Shown: positions 16,972-26,599 of the stretch, in pieces
Layout of the letters: each line of letters starts with the position of its first letter
Numbering within the stretch: position 1 is the stretch's first letter
Assembly (NCBI GenBank): GCA_964534995.1
Contig: CAZHSC010000003.1
Location: forward strand, 25,273 to 89,272
DNA from: JAJTFW01 sp964534995
GTDB lineage: Bacteria > Bacteroidota > Bacteroidia > AKYH767-A > OLB10
Reading direction: 5' to 3'
DNA: 64,000 nt
Notes under the pieces: model-generated
What the model saw: the letters and a program-made list of their open reading frames with translations, nothing else
Database searches by the model: none
What the model was told of the DNA's origin: nothing
Made by a program: the position numbers and the translations under genes

Positions 16972-17578
16972 TGCTGGGATTACGTTTTCTGAGGGTATTG
17001 TTCTTTTTATTCCTTCTGTCGGCTTCCCTTAAGTCGATAAACCTGTTGGTGAGTTTCATGTCCTCACGGATCTCCAGCTTGCCTCCTGAAAATTCCCGTA
17101 GTTGTTCACGTATTACTTCATCATCAACAGAGTCACGGTTCCAGGTAAGATAGCTCATCTTCATAAAATTAGCGATGGCTTCTACCACCTGCTGGCGTTC
17201 CGGTCCTTCTTCCATCTTCAGCGCTTCCTTGATCATGAGTTCAACCGTGCTGCCATAATGTCTCAGTTTTATGTTTTTCTGAGGATAAGGCAGTGGCGAA
17301 GGTTTTACATGCGTAAGGTCTTTATCGGGCATTGGAAAAGGTGAATCACAATCCAGTTTGAAATCAGAGATGATATACATGTGATCCCATAACTTATGTT
17401 TATAGTCGGAAAATTCACGGAGGCTCGGATTTAAAACCGCCATGGCATTGACGATGGTCTTAGCTGCCTTTGATCTTTCATCGCGGTCTTCGAGTTGAAC
17501 AGCGTATTCCACCATTTCCTGAATGGAGCGGCCGTATTCTGAAATAATGAGTGCTTTTCTGGAGGTATTATATTGCAT
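16949..17578 (-). CDS. DUF4290 family protein
   Basis: About 209 residues from ATG 17578 (MQYNTSRKAL); the frame is open to 17632 but the extra residues are hydrophobic and not family-like. The conserved block ISEYGRSIQEMVEYAVQLED and DYKHKLWDHMYIISDF, plus YTSxxx-style KNIKLRHYGSTVELMIKEA, are typical of DUF4290, a Bacteroidetes-restricted helical family with no established function that is usually next to murA. The C-terminus is basic (RNKKNNTLRKRN). It overlaps murA by 23 bp, which implies coordinated expression with peptidoglycan precursor synthesis. Confidence 0.85.
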   Translation of the reverse strand: MQYNTSRKALIISEYGRSIQEMVEYAVQLEDRDERSKAAKTIVNAMAVLNPSLREFSDYKHKLWDHMYIISDFKLDCDSPFPMPDKDLTHVKPSPLPYPQKNIKLRHYGSTVELMIKEALKMEEGPERQQVVEAIANFMKMSYLTWNRDSVDDEVIREQLREFSGGKLEIREDMKLTNRFIDLREADRRNKKNNTLRKRNPSNGYSRGK

Positions 17579-17608
17579 GCTATAGAATGGAAATACTTTT
17601 ATAATGGT

Positions 17609-17616
17609 CAAAGGTA
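17609..17616 (-). promoter_or_regulatory. -7 box TACCTTTG upstream of DUF4290-murA
   Basis: Exact TAnnTTTG on the minus strand, 30 nt before ATG 17578; it overlaps the longer possible start at 17632 region and so supports the shorter protein. Confidence 0.42.
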
Positions 17617-17760
17617 AGGAATATAACGACATAAATTACCCTCCCGCCTTTCAGGTTTTTAACACGTTTCAAGCTGATTGGCGAGTCCCCTCAATGATGT
17701 TTTCATAAGAATCTGAAAAGTAAAAGGTGTTGCGGGTGGGGTGCGTAAATAACCCAAAGT

Positions 17761-20169
17761 TTATTCAACCACCCTGAGTTTCGCGAATTTCAGCAGCAAT
17801 TGCTTTTGACCCTGCCCGTCAAAGAGGATTGTAGCTTTGTTTTCCGGTGGCCTGCCTTCCAGTGAAATCACCTGCCCGCGGCCAAAACGCTGATGTTCAA
17901 CGTAGGCACCCAGGGTTATTTTTGAAGGGTCGTCGGCGATAAAATTTCCTGTGGACGGTGATGCCTGCGCCAGATTCATTTTTTTAAAACCTTTCGGTAT
18001 GGCACCGCTGTTAGAGGATGGGGTGGTTACCGGTGGATGGCTTTTCGCCGTGGACTCTTTAGGCTTTGCCGGCCCGTACCGGGAAGGCCTGGTATTGCCC
18101 TTGAAGCTTTTACCACTGTTCCCGTAGCTGGACCATCCGCCTCTTTCATCGTCCTGGTCAAACAGGGCTTCCCCTTTTTGTGGGATTGTCTCCAGGCAGG
18201 CGCTGTCAATTTCATCGAGGAAACGGCTGGGTTCGCACATAATGAGATTGCCCCAGCGGAAGCGGGTTGCGGCCAGTGACAGGGTGAGTTTCTCTTCCGC
18301 CCGGGTGATGGCCACGTAAAAAAGCCTTCTTTCTTCTTCCAGTTCGCTGCGTGAATGTACGCTCATCTGACTGGGAAAGAGATTTTCTTCCATACCCACC
18401 ACATAAACGTTTTTAAACTCCAGACCTTTGGCGCTGTGGATGGTCATGAGTGAAACCTTGTCATTGTCTCCGTCTTTTTCATTGTCGGCATCCGTAAGCA
18501 GGGCGATGTCCTGCAGGTAAAGGTCGAGGCTGCGCAGGGCCGGCAGTTCCTGTTCGGCGGAGGGGGATTCGAGCGGGATCTTACCGTTTTCGCTGAATTC
18601 CCGGATACCGTTCAGCAATTCCTGTACGTTTTCAAAATGGCTGACACCTTCCGGGGTCCTGTCGTTGTACAGTTCTTTAAGCAGTCCTGATGCTGACGCG
18701 ATATGACTTGCCAGTTCGTAAGCGCTGTGGGTAGGAAGCATCACCTGCCAGCTGCGGACCATCACCGCGAACTCGGCTACCTTATCACGGATGCCGCTGT
18801 TGATACCGGCCTTGAATTCGTGGATGTTCTGCAGTACATCCCACACCGCAACATTTTCCTGCGCGGCATGTACAATCAGCCTGTCGACCGTGGTTTTGCC
18901 AATTCCCCTGGCGGGATAATTGATGATACGTTTCATCGCTTCCTCGTCCAGTGGATTTACCGCCATCCGGAAGTAGGCCAGCAGGTCTTTAATTTCCTTT
19001 CGGTGATAGAAAGAAAGGCCGCCATACACCCTGTAAGGTATATTCCTCCGTCGGAGGGCTTCTTCCATGGAGCGGCTTTGTGCGTTGGTCCGGTAGAGGA
19101 TGGCAAAATCTTTATTCAGGAGTTTCCGGTTCATCTTCTCTTCAAAGATGCTCAGGGCAACCTGATTTCCTTCCTCATTATCACTGATGGCTTTCAGCAG
19201 TTTTATCTTTTCACCGTGGTGATTTTCGGTCCATACTTCCTTCTTTAACTGGTTCTTGTTAAAAGTGATGACTGAATTTGCCGCCTGAACAATGGTTTTT
19301 GTACTTCTGTAATTTTGCTCCAGCTTAAAAGTTTTGATTTCGGGGAAGTCGCGTTCAAAGTTTAATATGTTCTGAATATTGGCGCCCCTGAAGGCATAAA
19401 TACTCTGCGCGTCATCACCCACTACGCAAATATTCTGATGCACCGCCGATAATTTTTTGACGATTATATACTGCGCGAAATTGGTGTCCTGAAACTCATC
19501 CACCATCACGTATTTGAACTTAATCTGATACTTGTACAGTACATCCGGATGTTCCTGGAATAGTTTCCAGGTATTGTACAGGATGTCATCAAAGTCCATG
19601 GCACCGGCTTTGAAACAGCGCTTGCTGTACAACTCGAATATCAGGCCCAGTTTGGGTTTTCCGCTCGCCTGATCGTCTCTGGTCAGCTCTCCGTTCTCCT
19701 GGTATTCTCTCCAGTTGAAAAGATTGTTTTTTGCCGAAGATATCCGTTGAAGTACAGTAGAGGGTTTGTAAATTTTATCATCCAGGTTCTGTTCTTTGAG
19801 GATGTCTCTGATGAGGCTTTTACTATCGTCGGTATCGTAAATGGTGAAGTTCGGCGTATAATTGATTTTATCCGCCTCTATCCTGAGGATTCGTGCGAAT
19901 ACGGAGTGAAAAGTACCCATCCATAAATTCCGCGCTTCATTGCCCACCACTTTGGAAATCCTTTCTTTCATTTCACGTGCCGCCTTGTTGGTGAAGGTAA
20001 GGGCAAGGATGTTAAAAGGGTCATTCCCCTGCTCAATCAGGTAGGCAATGCGGTAGGTGAGTACCCTTGTCTTTCCGGATCCTGCTCCTGCAATTATCAT
20101 TACGGGACCATCTGTCTGCTTCACCGCTTCACGCTGCACTTCGTTGAGTTGGTCGAGGTAAGTATTCAT
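17761..20169 (-). CDS. pcrA: ATP-dependent DNA helicase, PcrA/UvrD type
   Basis: An 802-residue superfamily 1A 3'-5' helicase for repair and replication-fork maintenance. Q-motif YLDQLNEVQREAV at the N-terminus, Walker A GAGSGKT (28-34), Walker B VMVDEFQDT (about 222-230), motif III GDDAQSIYAFRGA, motif IV QNYRST, motif V TIHSAKGLEFKNV and motif VI EEERRLFYVAITRA. The C-terminal about 65 residues form the PcrA-type Tudor-like domain (GAYVEHQRFGRGQV). Linker between motif VI and the tail is long and basic. A TATTTTTG box lies 4 nt before the ATG. UvrD and PcrA cannot be told apart by name in this phylum; the tail favours pcrA. Confidence 0.93.
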   Translation of the reverse strand: MNTYLDQLNEVQREAVKQTDGPVMIIAGAGSGKTRVLTYRIAYLIEQGNDPFNILALTFTNKAAREMKERISKVVGNEARNLWMGTFHSVFARILRIEADKINYTPNFTIYDTDDSKSLIRDILKEQNLDDKIYKPSTVLQRISSAKNNLFNWREYQENGELTRDDQASGKPKLGLIFELYSKRCFKAGAMDFDDILYNTWKLFQEHPDVLYKYQIKFKYVMVDEFQDTNFAQYIIVKKLSAVHQNICVVGDDAQSIYAFRGANIQNILNFERDFPEIKTFKLEQNYRSTKTIVQAANSVITFNKNQLKKEVWTENHHGEKIKLLKAISDNEEGNQVALSIFEEKMNRKLLNKDFAILYRTNAQSRSMEEALRRRNIPYRVYGGLSFYHRKEIKDLLAYFRMAVNPLDEEAMKRIINYPARGIGKTTVDRLIVHAAQENVAVWDVLQNIHEFKAGINSGIRDKVAEFAVMVRSWQVMLPTHSAYELASHIASASGLLKELYNDRTPEGVSHFENVQELLNGIREFSENGKIPLESPSAEQELPALRSLDLYLQDIALLTDADNEKDGDNDKVSLMTIHSAKGLEFKNVYVVGMEENLFPSQMSVHSRSELEEERRLFYVAITRAEEKLTLSLAATRFRWGNLIMCEPSRFLDEIDSACLETIPQKGEALFDQDDERGGWSSYGNSGKSFKGNTRPSRYGPAKPKESTAKSHPPVTTPSSNSGAIPKGFKKMNLAQASPSTGNFIADDPSKITLGAYVEHQRFGRGQVISLEGRPPENKATILFDGQGQKQLLLKFAKLRVVE

Positions 20170-20173
20170 TCAA

Positions 20174-20181
20174 CAAAAATA
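20174..20181 (-). promoter_or_regulatory. -7 box TATTTTTG directly upstream of pcrA
   Basis: Minus-strand box 4 nt before the ATG; a TTG (20199-20197) lies only 15 nt further, shorter than usual. The arrangement predicts a leaderless transcript. Confidence 0.4.
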
Positions 20182-20292
20182 GTGTAAATACACGGGCAAA
20201 TTATTCCGGATAGTACAATCGTTGACAACTGTCAGAATCTCATGAACTTCAAACTATTCAACAATTCATTTTTAACAGGAAAGGCCTTACGT

Positions 20293-23200
20293 TTACTGTG
20301 TCAGATCCAGTGTTTTAAAAGCGGTGTTGAAGAGTACAGGTGCCTTGCTCCATGTTTCAAGCGCATGGCGATGCTTGACAACCACATAGAAAGAGTTGTT
20401 CAATGCGGCAATAGGAAAGTGCATGCTGGCATTGCCATCCGTAAGGACAACATCTTCATCAGTGTACAAAATGGTATAAGGAGCAGTGGTAGATGCCAGA
20501 CTTACTGCGATGGTATCCGCAACCGTTGGACTACCACCGGGATTGCTCACTGCATTCATCAGATTTGTACCCGGATTGTAATAGCCTTCAAAATATAATT
20601 TGAGATTCAGTGTTACAAAAGGGTTGAATCCTTCAATTTTGATGTTGTCCACATAAATATTGTTGCCATAATGTCCATGGTTCATGAAGGAGAGTTGGAT
20701 GTTTTCACCACCAAACGATGTGATGTCGACAGAATCTGTTCTCCATTGTGAGGCCGTTGGTGTGAAGTAGCCTCCGGTTCCGGGTACTGTTGCGAGTGTC
20801 GTACCGGGTTTTACATAGATGCCGGAATAGCTTTGCCCGCAATCGGAAGAAAGTAGGACGGAGAGGGAGTCGAGGTATTGTGGACTGGTACTGTACAGTT
20901 GATGCGCGACATCGAATTTCAATTGATAGTTTCCAAACCCATTCAGATCATACCGTTTTGTGATGACTTCATCTCGTGCACCGTAGGAATCCAGGGTGTA
21001 ATTCGCGAAGAGCATGGATCCGCTGCCGTTACCAAAGCCGCTCGCTTGTCCTGTGCGTGTCCACATTTTACCATCATTCCCGCCGTCTAAATTGGTCCAC
21101 TCCGAAGGTGGAAAAAGGGTGCCTTCAAAGTCTTCCGTTATCGGGATGGCTTGTCCGATAGTAGAAATGTAATTGTTTTTCGTGATGGTGTTGCTCCCGC
21201 CCAATGAACTAACGGTAAGTGTAACCGAAAAGAGGCCGGTGCCGGTGTATTTAACTTTCGGGTTTTGTAAATTGGAAGAAGAAGGAGACCCGCCGGGAAA
21301 ACTCCATAGCCAGGAGGTAGGATTGCCGGTACTTAGATCACTGAATTGAACAGAGTCGCCGCTGCAAGGCGTGTTGGTGTTTGCTGTGAACGCGGCGTTG
21401 ATGGAGCGAAGGCTACTGATAGGTGTTTCCCACATTCCTCTTCCGTAGGTAGAAACCCGCAGCACCGAGTTGTTGGTGCCGTCATCAAAGATGCAGATAT
21501 CATTGATGGTGGTGCGACTCGGTAATTGTTGATTGAAGAGTGTCCAGCTGGTATGTGCGCCGAGTTTAAAATAAATGGAATTATTTCCTCCGGCAACGAT
21601 CATGAGTTCATCCGCGGGATAAAAATCATCAGTGATCAGATCAAGATAATTCACCGAAGGAAGGTTGTAAGTGATATTGGTCCAGGTGGCGCCATTGTTT
21701 ATAGATTTATAAATCCGCGTATTCATAATGGCATACAAAGTATTTGGATTTCCTTTCACGGAAACAATTCCGGCAGCATTATTGGTAGCATAGGGCAATG
21801 CATACTGCGTGAACGTCGGCGAAGCACTCATGGCATTGGTGCTTACATAGATGAACTGGTCGTTAGTGATGGCATACACTCTGTTGGAATCCGACTGGGA
21901 GACATGAAGAGCGGAAATTCTCTTGTTAAAGGAGGAGATGGTGGTCCATGCAGGGGTAGTCGCGCTGAGATTGATGGTTCGGAAAACATTTGAGTCTCCC
22001 ACAAAGGCGATATTGGGTTGACCGCGATAGAAGGCGATATCTCTGTAACTGCTCACCGGTAATCCGAATGTGCTTTCTCCGCCTGTGACATTTCTGCGTC
22101 GGGCATTGCTGTAATAATATACACGCTGACTGTTCGGAAAATAATCAAAGGCGCATTTCGACGACCAGTCTCCTCCCCGGTTGCAAAACCATCCTGTTCC
22201 TGAATTCTGGTAGTAGAGTTCGCCATTGTCCTGAGTGCCGATGCTCATCATGTCTTTGCGTGTCGGACTGGTATAGCCATGATAGATTTCATATCCGTAG
22301 ATGCCATCGCTCTTGGGTACCCAGTTATTCCCGCCGTCGGTACTCAGCCAGACACCGCCATCGTTCATGTTCCAGAGTTTCGTGTTGTTATGCGGACTGG
22401 TGATGATCTGATGCATGTCGGTATGAACCTTTGCCCACCAGTTGGTAAGCTGGGACCAGGTAAAGCCTCCATCGGTTGATTTCCAGACGGCATGGGCTAC
22501 AAGGTAAATGATATTCGGATTGGTTCTGTCCACACCAATGGAAAAATTATAATCTCCCTGCCCTACGTCACCGGGATCATTGGTGTAGTAGGTGAGGTAA
22601 GGGGGAGAACTTGTTTTAATGGCAGTGAATGTGCTGCCACCATCCACTGATTTATAGAGCAAGCCACCACTACTCACCATGCCCAGATAAACGATGTTCG
22701 TGTCAGCCGGCGTCACGGCAATTCTGCATCCGCTCCCTGTGGTCACTCCCGGCGGTAAGACGATACCGTTATTGATTTGCGTCCATGTATCGCCGAAGTC
22801 ATTAGACCGGAAGAAGGCCGAGTCGCGTGTAGCCGCGTACAAAACCCTCGACCCCGGTCTCTTCTCCTTCATATCATCAAATGCAATAGCCCCCGTTTTT
22901 AAAGACCAGGATGAGCCGCCGTTGGTGGTTTTATAAATCCCGGCGTTGGTTGCAGCAACGATCACCTGATTGTTTGTCGGATCCATGGCCATTTCCACAA
23001 CTAATTTAGATGTCAGTGATGTTGCGGTAAAGGTCGTTCCGCCATTTGTAGATTTATAAACGCCACTACCATTATAATAGTAGTTATGGTCGCCGGTGCC
23101 GAGATATAAAATCTGATCATTGGTATGATCAATGCAAACAGAAGCCAGACGCATGCCCGGCAGAATGTCGCACCCCGGAGCAATCGTCCAGTTGTTGCCA

Positions 23201-23427
23201 CCATTACTACTGATGAACAGTCCGCCGCGTGCACTGACCGCATACAATTTATTGGTATCTGTGGGATGAAATTTCATCTGGCTGATACGACTGATACCAT
23301 GTATTTGTCCGCTGACATTGGTGGGGAAATAGGCGGGAGCCACAGGAGTCCAGCTGGCGGTCTGTGCCGGGGAAGAGAAGCTATTGGTAAGAAAAATGAA
23401 GAGGAGGAAGGTGGTAATTTTATTCAT
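20293..23427 (-). CDS. Secreted BNR-repeat beta-propeller protein with PKD and MAM-like domains
   Basis: A 1,044-residue exported protein. Signal peptide MNKITTFLLFIFLTNSFSSPAQ; about residues 30-680 form one or two sialidase/VPS10-like beta-propellers with at least eight Asp-box motifs (SSNGGNNW, STNGGTTF, TTNGGSSW, SNDFGDTW, SVDGGSTF, STDGGFTW, STDGGNNW, SINNGATW). A PKD domain follows (FTANTNTPCSGDSVQFSDL to VSSLGG), then a choice-of-anchor/MAM-like domain (EDFEGTLFPPSEW). The last 100 residues (VTLNLKLYFEGYYNPGTN to HALETWSKAPV) are a beta-domain that in related proteins is usually followed by further C-terminal sequence; here the gene stops with no recognisable T9SS tail. It follows a small secreted-protein gene by 45 bp. 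Ligand or substrate unknown. Confidence 0.8.
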   Translation of the reverse strand: MNKITTFLLFIFLTNSFSSPAQTASWTPVAPAYFPTNVSGQIHGISRISQMKFHPTDTNKLYAVSARGGLFISSNGGNNWTIAPGCDILPGMRLASVCIDHTNDQILYLGTGDHNYYYNGSGVYKSTNGGTTFTATSLTSKLVVEMAMDPTNNQVIVAATNAGIYKTTNGGSSWSLKTGAIAFDDMKEKRPGSRVLYAATRDSAFFRSNDFGDTWTQINNGIVLPPGVTTGSGCRIAVTPADTNIVYLGMVSSGGLLYKSVDGGSTFTAIKTSSPPYLTYYTNDPGDVGQGDYNFSIGVDRTNPNIIYLVAHAVWKSTDGGFTWSQLTNWWAKVHTDMHQIITSPHNNTKLWNMNDGGVWLSTDGGNNWVPKSDGIYGYEIYHGYTSPTRKDMMSIGTQDNGELYYQNSGTGWFCNRGGDWSSKCAFDYFPNSQRVYYYSNARRRNVTGGESTFGLPVSSYRDIAFYRGQPNIAFVGDSNVFRTINLSATTPAWTTISSFNKRISALHVSQSDSNRVYAITNDQFIYVSTNAMSASPTFTQYALPYATNNAAGIVSVKGNPNTLYAIMNTRIYKSINNGATWTNITYNLPSVNYLDLITDDFYPADELMIVAGGNNSIYFKLGAHTSWTLFNQQLPSRTTINDICIFDDGTNNSVLRVSTYGRGMWETPISSLRSINAAFTANTNTPCSGDSVQFSDLSTGNPTSWLWSFPGGSPSSSNLQNPKVKYTGTGLFSVTLTVSSLGGSNTITKNNYISTIGQAIPITEDFEGTLFPPSEWTNLDGGNDGKMWTRTGQASGFGNGSGSMLFANYTLDSYGARDEVITKRYDLNGFGNYQLKFDVAHQLYSTSPQYLDSLSVLLSSDCGQSYSGIYVKPGTTLATVPGTGGYFTPTASQWRTDSVDITSFGGENIQLSFMNHGHYGNNIYVDNIKIEGFNPFVTLNLKLYFEGYYNPGTNLMNAVSNPGGSPTVADTIAVSLASTTAPYTILYTDEDVVLTDGNASMHFPIAALNNSFYVVVKHRHALETWSKAPVLFNTAFKTLDLTQ

Positions 23428-23472
23428 TTTATTTTTAAGCGGGTGCTGTTTACGAATGAGTTGATACGTTGT

Positions 23473-23913
23473 TTAATCTTTCCTCGGTTGCTCCTTCTGC
23501 CAAATCTCCAAACGCTCCTGCTCAGAGAGGATTCTGCCGTCACTTTGAACAAAGGGGAAGACCGTTCGCTTCCAGTCCTTGAAGCGTTTGAACTGGTATT
23601 TTAGATTTTCGTATTCATTTCTTTGCGCTTGCGACCAGGCGGCTCTGGCAGAACGCATACTATCTGCCTGTTCAGTTGTGATCCTGCCCTCCGTGATCAG
23701 TTCTCCCTCTTCTTCCGGCTCGATCTTTCCTTCCCAGAACATATCAAATGCTTTTACGGCAGTATAATAATTCACCTGTGGGTCTTCCATCATTTCTATC
23801 CATACAGGTATTTTATGGTAATCCTGTTGTTCAGTGGTTTTCTTTTCCTGGGCTTTCAAAGCGGTAAGGGTAAATGACAGCAGAAAGAGAAGCAGCAGCT
23901 TGAGGGATTTCAT
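23473..23913 (-). CDS. Small secreted protein preceding the BNR-propeller gene
   Basis: A 146-residue protein with a strong signal peptide (MKSLKLLLLFLLSFTLTALKAQ). The mature part is highly charged and helical, with YHKIPVWIEMMEDPQVNYYTAVKAFDMFWEGK then EEEGELITEGR and a Trp/Arg-rich C-terminus (RFKDWKRTVFPFVQSDGRIL, EQERLEIWQKEQ). From memory, similar small proteins accompany large BNR/PKD proteins in Bacteroidetes; no biochemical function is known to me. It is 45 bp upstream of the propeller gene on the same strand and probably in the same transcript. Confidence 0.65.
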   Translation of the reverse strand: MKSLKLLLLFLLSFTLTALKAQEKKTTEQQDYHKIPVWIEMMEDPQVNYYTAVKAFDMFWEGKIEPEEEGELITEGRITTEQADSMRSARAAWSQAQRNEYENLKYQFKRFKDWKRTVFPFVQSDGRILSEQERLEIWQKEQPRKD

Positions 23914-24124
23914 TTTCTTAATTTTTTTACTAAGTTAACGGTAAGCCCTCTTCTCTGCAACCATTACAACATGATCTTTGGCAGGTATATACCGGGTTAA
24001 GTGCTGACGTTTCTGTCACCGGATTAATAAGTGTTTGAAAGACACAATTTTCAAACGGTTGGGATTTAGGGGTCCGCATAATATTTATCCCTATCTTTAG
24101 TCATCCATAAAATACGCGTTGATT

Positions 24125-26497
24125 ATGAAAAAAATGATACTGTTACTGTTGGTTTTATTACTAAAGCCATGGTCTCTGTATAGTCAATGTCAGGCCGGTT
24201 ACGATGAAGTCATTGTCGTTATACAGCCGGACAATTATCCTTCCGAAACTTCCTGGTCGCTCAAAGATCTGTCAGGAAATATCCTTGATTCAGGCGGTTC
24301 AACAGGTGATACCGTTTGTGTTCCCACTGGTATTTGCCTGATATTTGAAATCCGTGATACTTATGGCGATGGCATCTGCTGTAACTTCGGCAATGGTTTT
24401 TACGCGGTTTATCTCAATGGTACCATTCAGGCAGCGGGCGGACAGTTCACTTACAATGAATTCAGCTATCTAAATTGTCCTCCCGGTACTCATTGCGGAA
24501 GCGCGCTGGCAGCATATGAAGACACCCTTAGCACTTCCTATGGCAGCAGCATCTGGTATACCTTTTCGCCTGACTCTACGGGCACTTATAATGTTTCTAC
24601 CTGTTTTCCTTCCAATAGTTGCGACACACGGCTTTGGATATATGATCACTGCAACGGACTTGTCTGGAACAATGATATGGCCGGCACTATTTATTACAAT
24701 GACAGTACCTGCGGTATCCAGGCCTTCATCCCGGCGGGATTACAATCCGGGCAAACCTATTATATCAGGGTGGGGGGTGACTCCACCTGTAGTAATGACA
24801 GTATCGTATGGCAGATTACCTATGCCGGACCTATTGTAGGGTGTATGGATCCCGCTGCCTGTAATTACAATCCCATCGCTACTGTCAGCAATGGCAATTG
24901 CATCTATCCGGGTGATCCTAATTGTAATTCAGGTCCTGATTTGGTGGTAGATGGAAATACGCTTATTAACTCACTGAATATGGGTGTGGTGAATGGAAAC
25001 GATGTTTGCCTGATCGGTGAAGGGTGTTTGTCAGGCTACGGAGCCAGAAATGTGATTAATTTCAGTACGCGTATAGCCAACATTGGCGATGCGGATTATT
25101 ACATCGGGCAACCTGCCACCGGAAATTCTCAATTCGTTTTTGATCAGTGCCATGGCCATTGGCATTATGCAGGCTACGCGATGTATAACATTTACGATAC
25201 GCTGGGAGTTCCCTTGCAGGCCGGATTTAAAAATGGATTCTGCGTCCTCGATTTACAGTGTTTTGGAGGTACGGCAAAATACAGTTGTGGTAACATGGGT
25301 ATTTCTGCCGGTTGTGCCGACATTTATGGTGCCGGACTCGCTTGTCAGTGGCTCGATATCACCAATATCCCTGCCGGCCGTTATACACTCGTGGTGCGTG
25401 TAAACTGGGATCAGGATCCGGATAAACTCGGACGACAGGAGCAGCGCTTTGATAACAATGTAGCAGCGGTATGTATCAATATTACCCGTGATACAGCCAA
25501 TGTCCCCTCTTTTGTGATACTTCCCAATTGTCAGCCCATTATTGATTGCGCCGGAGATACTTTCGGTTTGGCCGTTAACGATTGTATGGGAAATTGTAAT
25601 GGTTCGCGGGTACGTGGTGACCTTAACATTGACAGTTTGCGGGATGATATTGATATTGATATGTACCTTATTGATATTACGGCTCAGCAAAGCGTAATGC
25701 CATGCAATGATGTCAATGGTGATAATACCCTTACCGTTACTGACGCTTCTCTGGTAAGTGGATGTATCCGTCAATCCCAGGGCTCGCATGCACATCAGGG
25801 CGGTACTCAAAATACACACAGGCATTGTGAATTTCCCTGGAACATTATCAATACCAATGATACAGTACGGCTAGGAATCAGTCAGGTAAATCAAAGCCTG
25901 AATTACATCGATATTAATATACTGAATCCCGATTGCCGTTTACTGGCCATTGACTTTACCATGAGCGGTGTGGTGATGGATTCGGTGGTTTCATTGATCA
26001 GTGGCTTTAGTCCCTTTATAAAATGGGATGCAGTAACAGGACGTATCGCCATCCTGGATACGGCCGAAATCTCACTCGGGAAACAATTGACAGCGCTACC
26101 ATTTGTGCGTATTTATTTTAGTTCACTTACGAGTACAACCGTGTGCCTTGCATCCATCCATGCCGCTGTGAATGCCGATTACGAAGAAACCCTGAAAAGC
26201 ATCTTCAATGGTTGTGTGACCGTTACAGGCATCAACATTCTCTATCAAAGCGGACTTGTTAAAATCATACCGAACCCTTCGGAAGGCATCTTTGCCATTT
26301 CTACTGATGTGCTTAATGGCGAAAGCGCAAACATCAGCATTCTGGATGCTATGGGCAGATTGATCTATGCTTCCAAAGAAGTACTCTCCGCGGGCAAAGG
26401 AATTTCAGTTGATCTCAGCAAACATCCCAAAGGTGTCTATCTGGTGCGTGTTCTTACCGGGCAACTTGAAGTAACCGAACGACTGGTGAAATTGTAA
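24125..26497 (+). CDS. Secreted lysyl-oxidase-domain protein with T9SS type A tail
   Basis: A 790-residue secreted protein. ATG 24125 starts the signal peptide (MKKMILLLLVLLLKPWSLYSQ); a TTG at 24119 is in frame but unlikely. Residues about 22-135 are a Cys-rich beta domain, about 135-240 a PPC-like domain, then a CMDPAACNYNP motif common in Bacteroidetes surface proteins. Residues about 271-460 are a lysyl oxidase catalytic domain: copper-binding CHGHWHY, the cofactor Lys in GFKNGFC, the cofactor Tyr in ADIYGAG, and CQWLDITNIPAGRY, which closely parallels the vertebrate CQWIDITDVKPGNY. After a dockerin-like segment (DVNGDNTLTVTDAS) and a cohesin-like domain, the last 80 residues are a T9SS type A tail (IIPNPSEGIF, GVYLVRVLTG). 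It should oxidise primary amines extracellularly; the substrate is unknown. Confidence 0.87.
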   Translation: MKKMILLLLVLLLKPWSLYSQCQAGYDEVIVVIQPDNYPSETSWSLKDLSGNILDSGGSTGDTVCVPTGICLIFEIRDTYGDGICCNFGNGFYAVYLNGTIQAAGGQFTYNEFSYLNCPPGTHCGSALAAYEDTLSTSYGSSIWYTFSPDSTGTYNVSTCFPSNSCDTRLWIYDHCNGLVWNNDMAGTIYYNDSTCGIQAFIPAGLQSGQTYYIRVGGDSTCSNDSIVWQITYAGPIVGCMDPAACNYNPIATVSNGNCIYPGDPNCNSGPDLVVDGNTLINSLNMGVVNGNDVCLIGEGCLSGYGARNVINFSTRIANIGDADYYIGQPATGNSQFVFDQCHGHWHYAGYAMYNIYDTLGVPLQAGFKNGFCVLDLQCFGGTAKYSCGNMGISAGCADIYGAGLACQWLDITNIPAGRYTLVVRVNWDQDPDKLGRQEQRFDNNVAAVCINITRDTANVPSFVILPNCQPIIDCAGDTFGLAVNDCMGNCNGSRVRGDLNIDSLRDDIDIDMYLIDITAQQSVMPCNDVNGDNTLTVTDASLVSGCIRQSQGSHAHQGGTQNTHRHCEFPWNIINTNDTVRLGISQVNQSLNYIDINILNPDCRLLAIDFTMSGVVMDSVVSLISGFSPFIKWDAVTGRIAILDTAEISLGKQLTALPFVRIYFSSLTSTTVCLASIHAAVNADYEETLKSIFNGCVTVTGINILYQSGLVKIIPNPSEGIFAISTDVLNGESANISILDAMGRLIYASKEVLSAGKGISVDLSKHPKGVYLVRVLTGQLEVTERLVKL

Positions 26498-26539
26498 CAT
26501 CTTCCTAAAAGTGATCTTCTTTTAAACGCAGCCTACGCG

Positions 26540-26567
26540 GCGCTCGCAACGTCCTGAAGTCTTGGGA
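26540..26567. repeat. Dispersed 28-bp GC-rich repeat, copy 1
   Basis: Shares 21 of 28 positions with 39177-39204, including the core CGCAACGTC and the GAA-n-TCT spacing. Both copies are intergenic and GC-rich in an AT-rich setting. It lies next to the palindromic cluster at 26600-26715. Confidence 0.45.
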
Positions 26568-26599
26568 AAGCGGCGTGCGCGGCGAGTTAACATACAATT

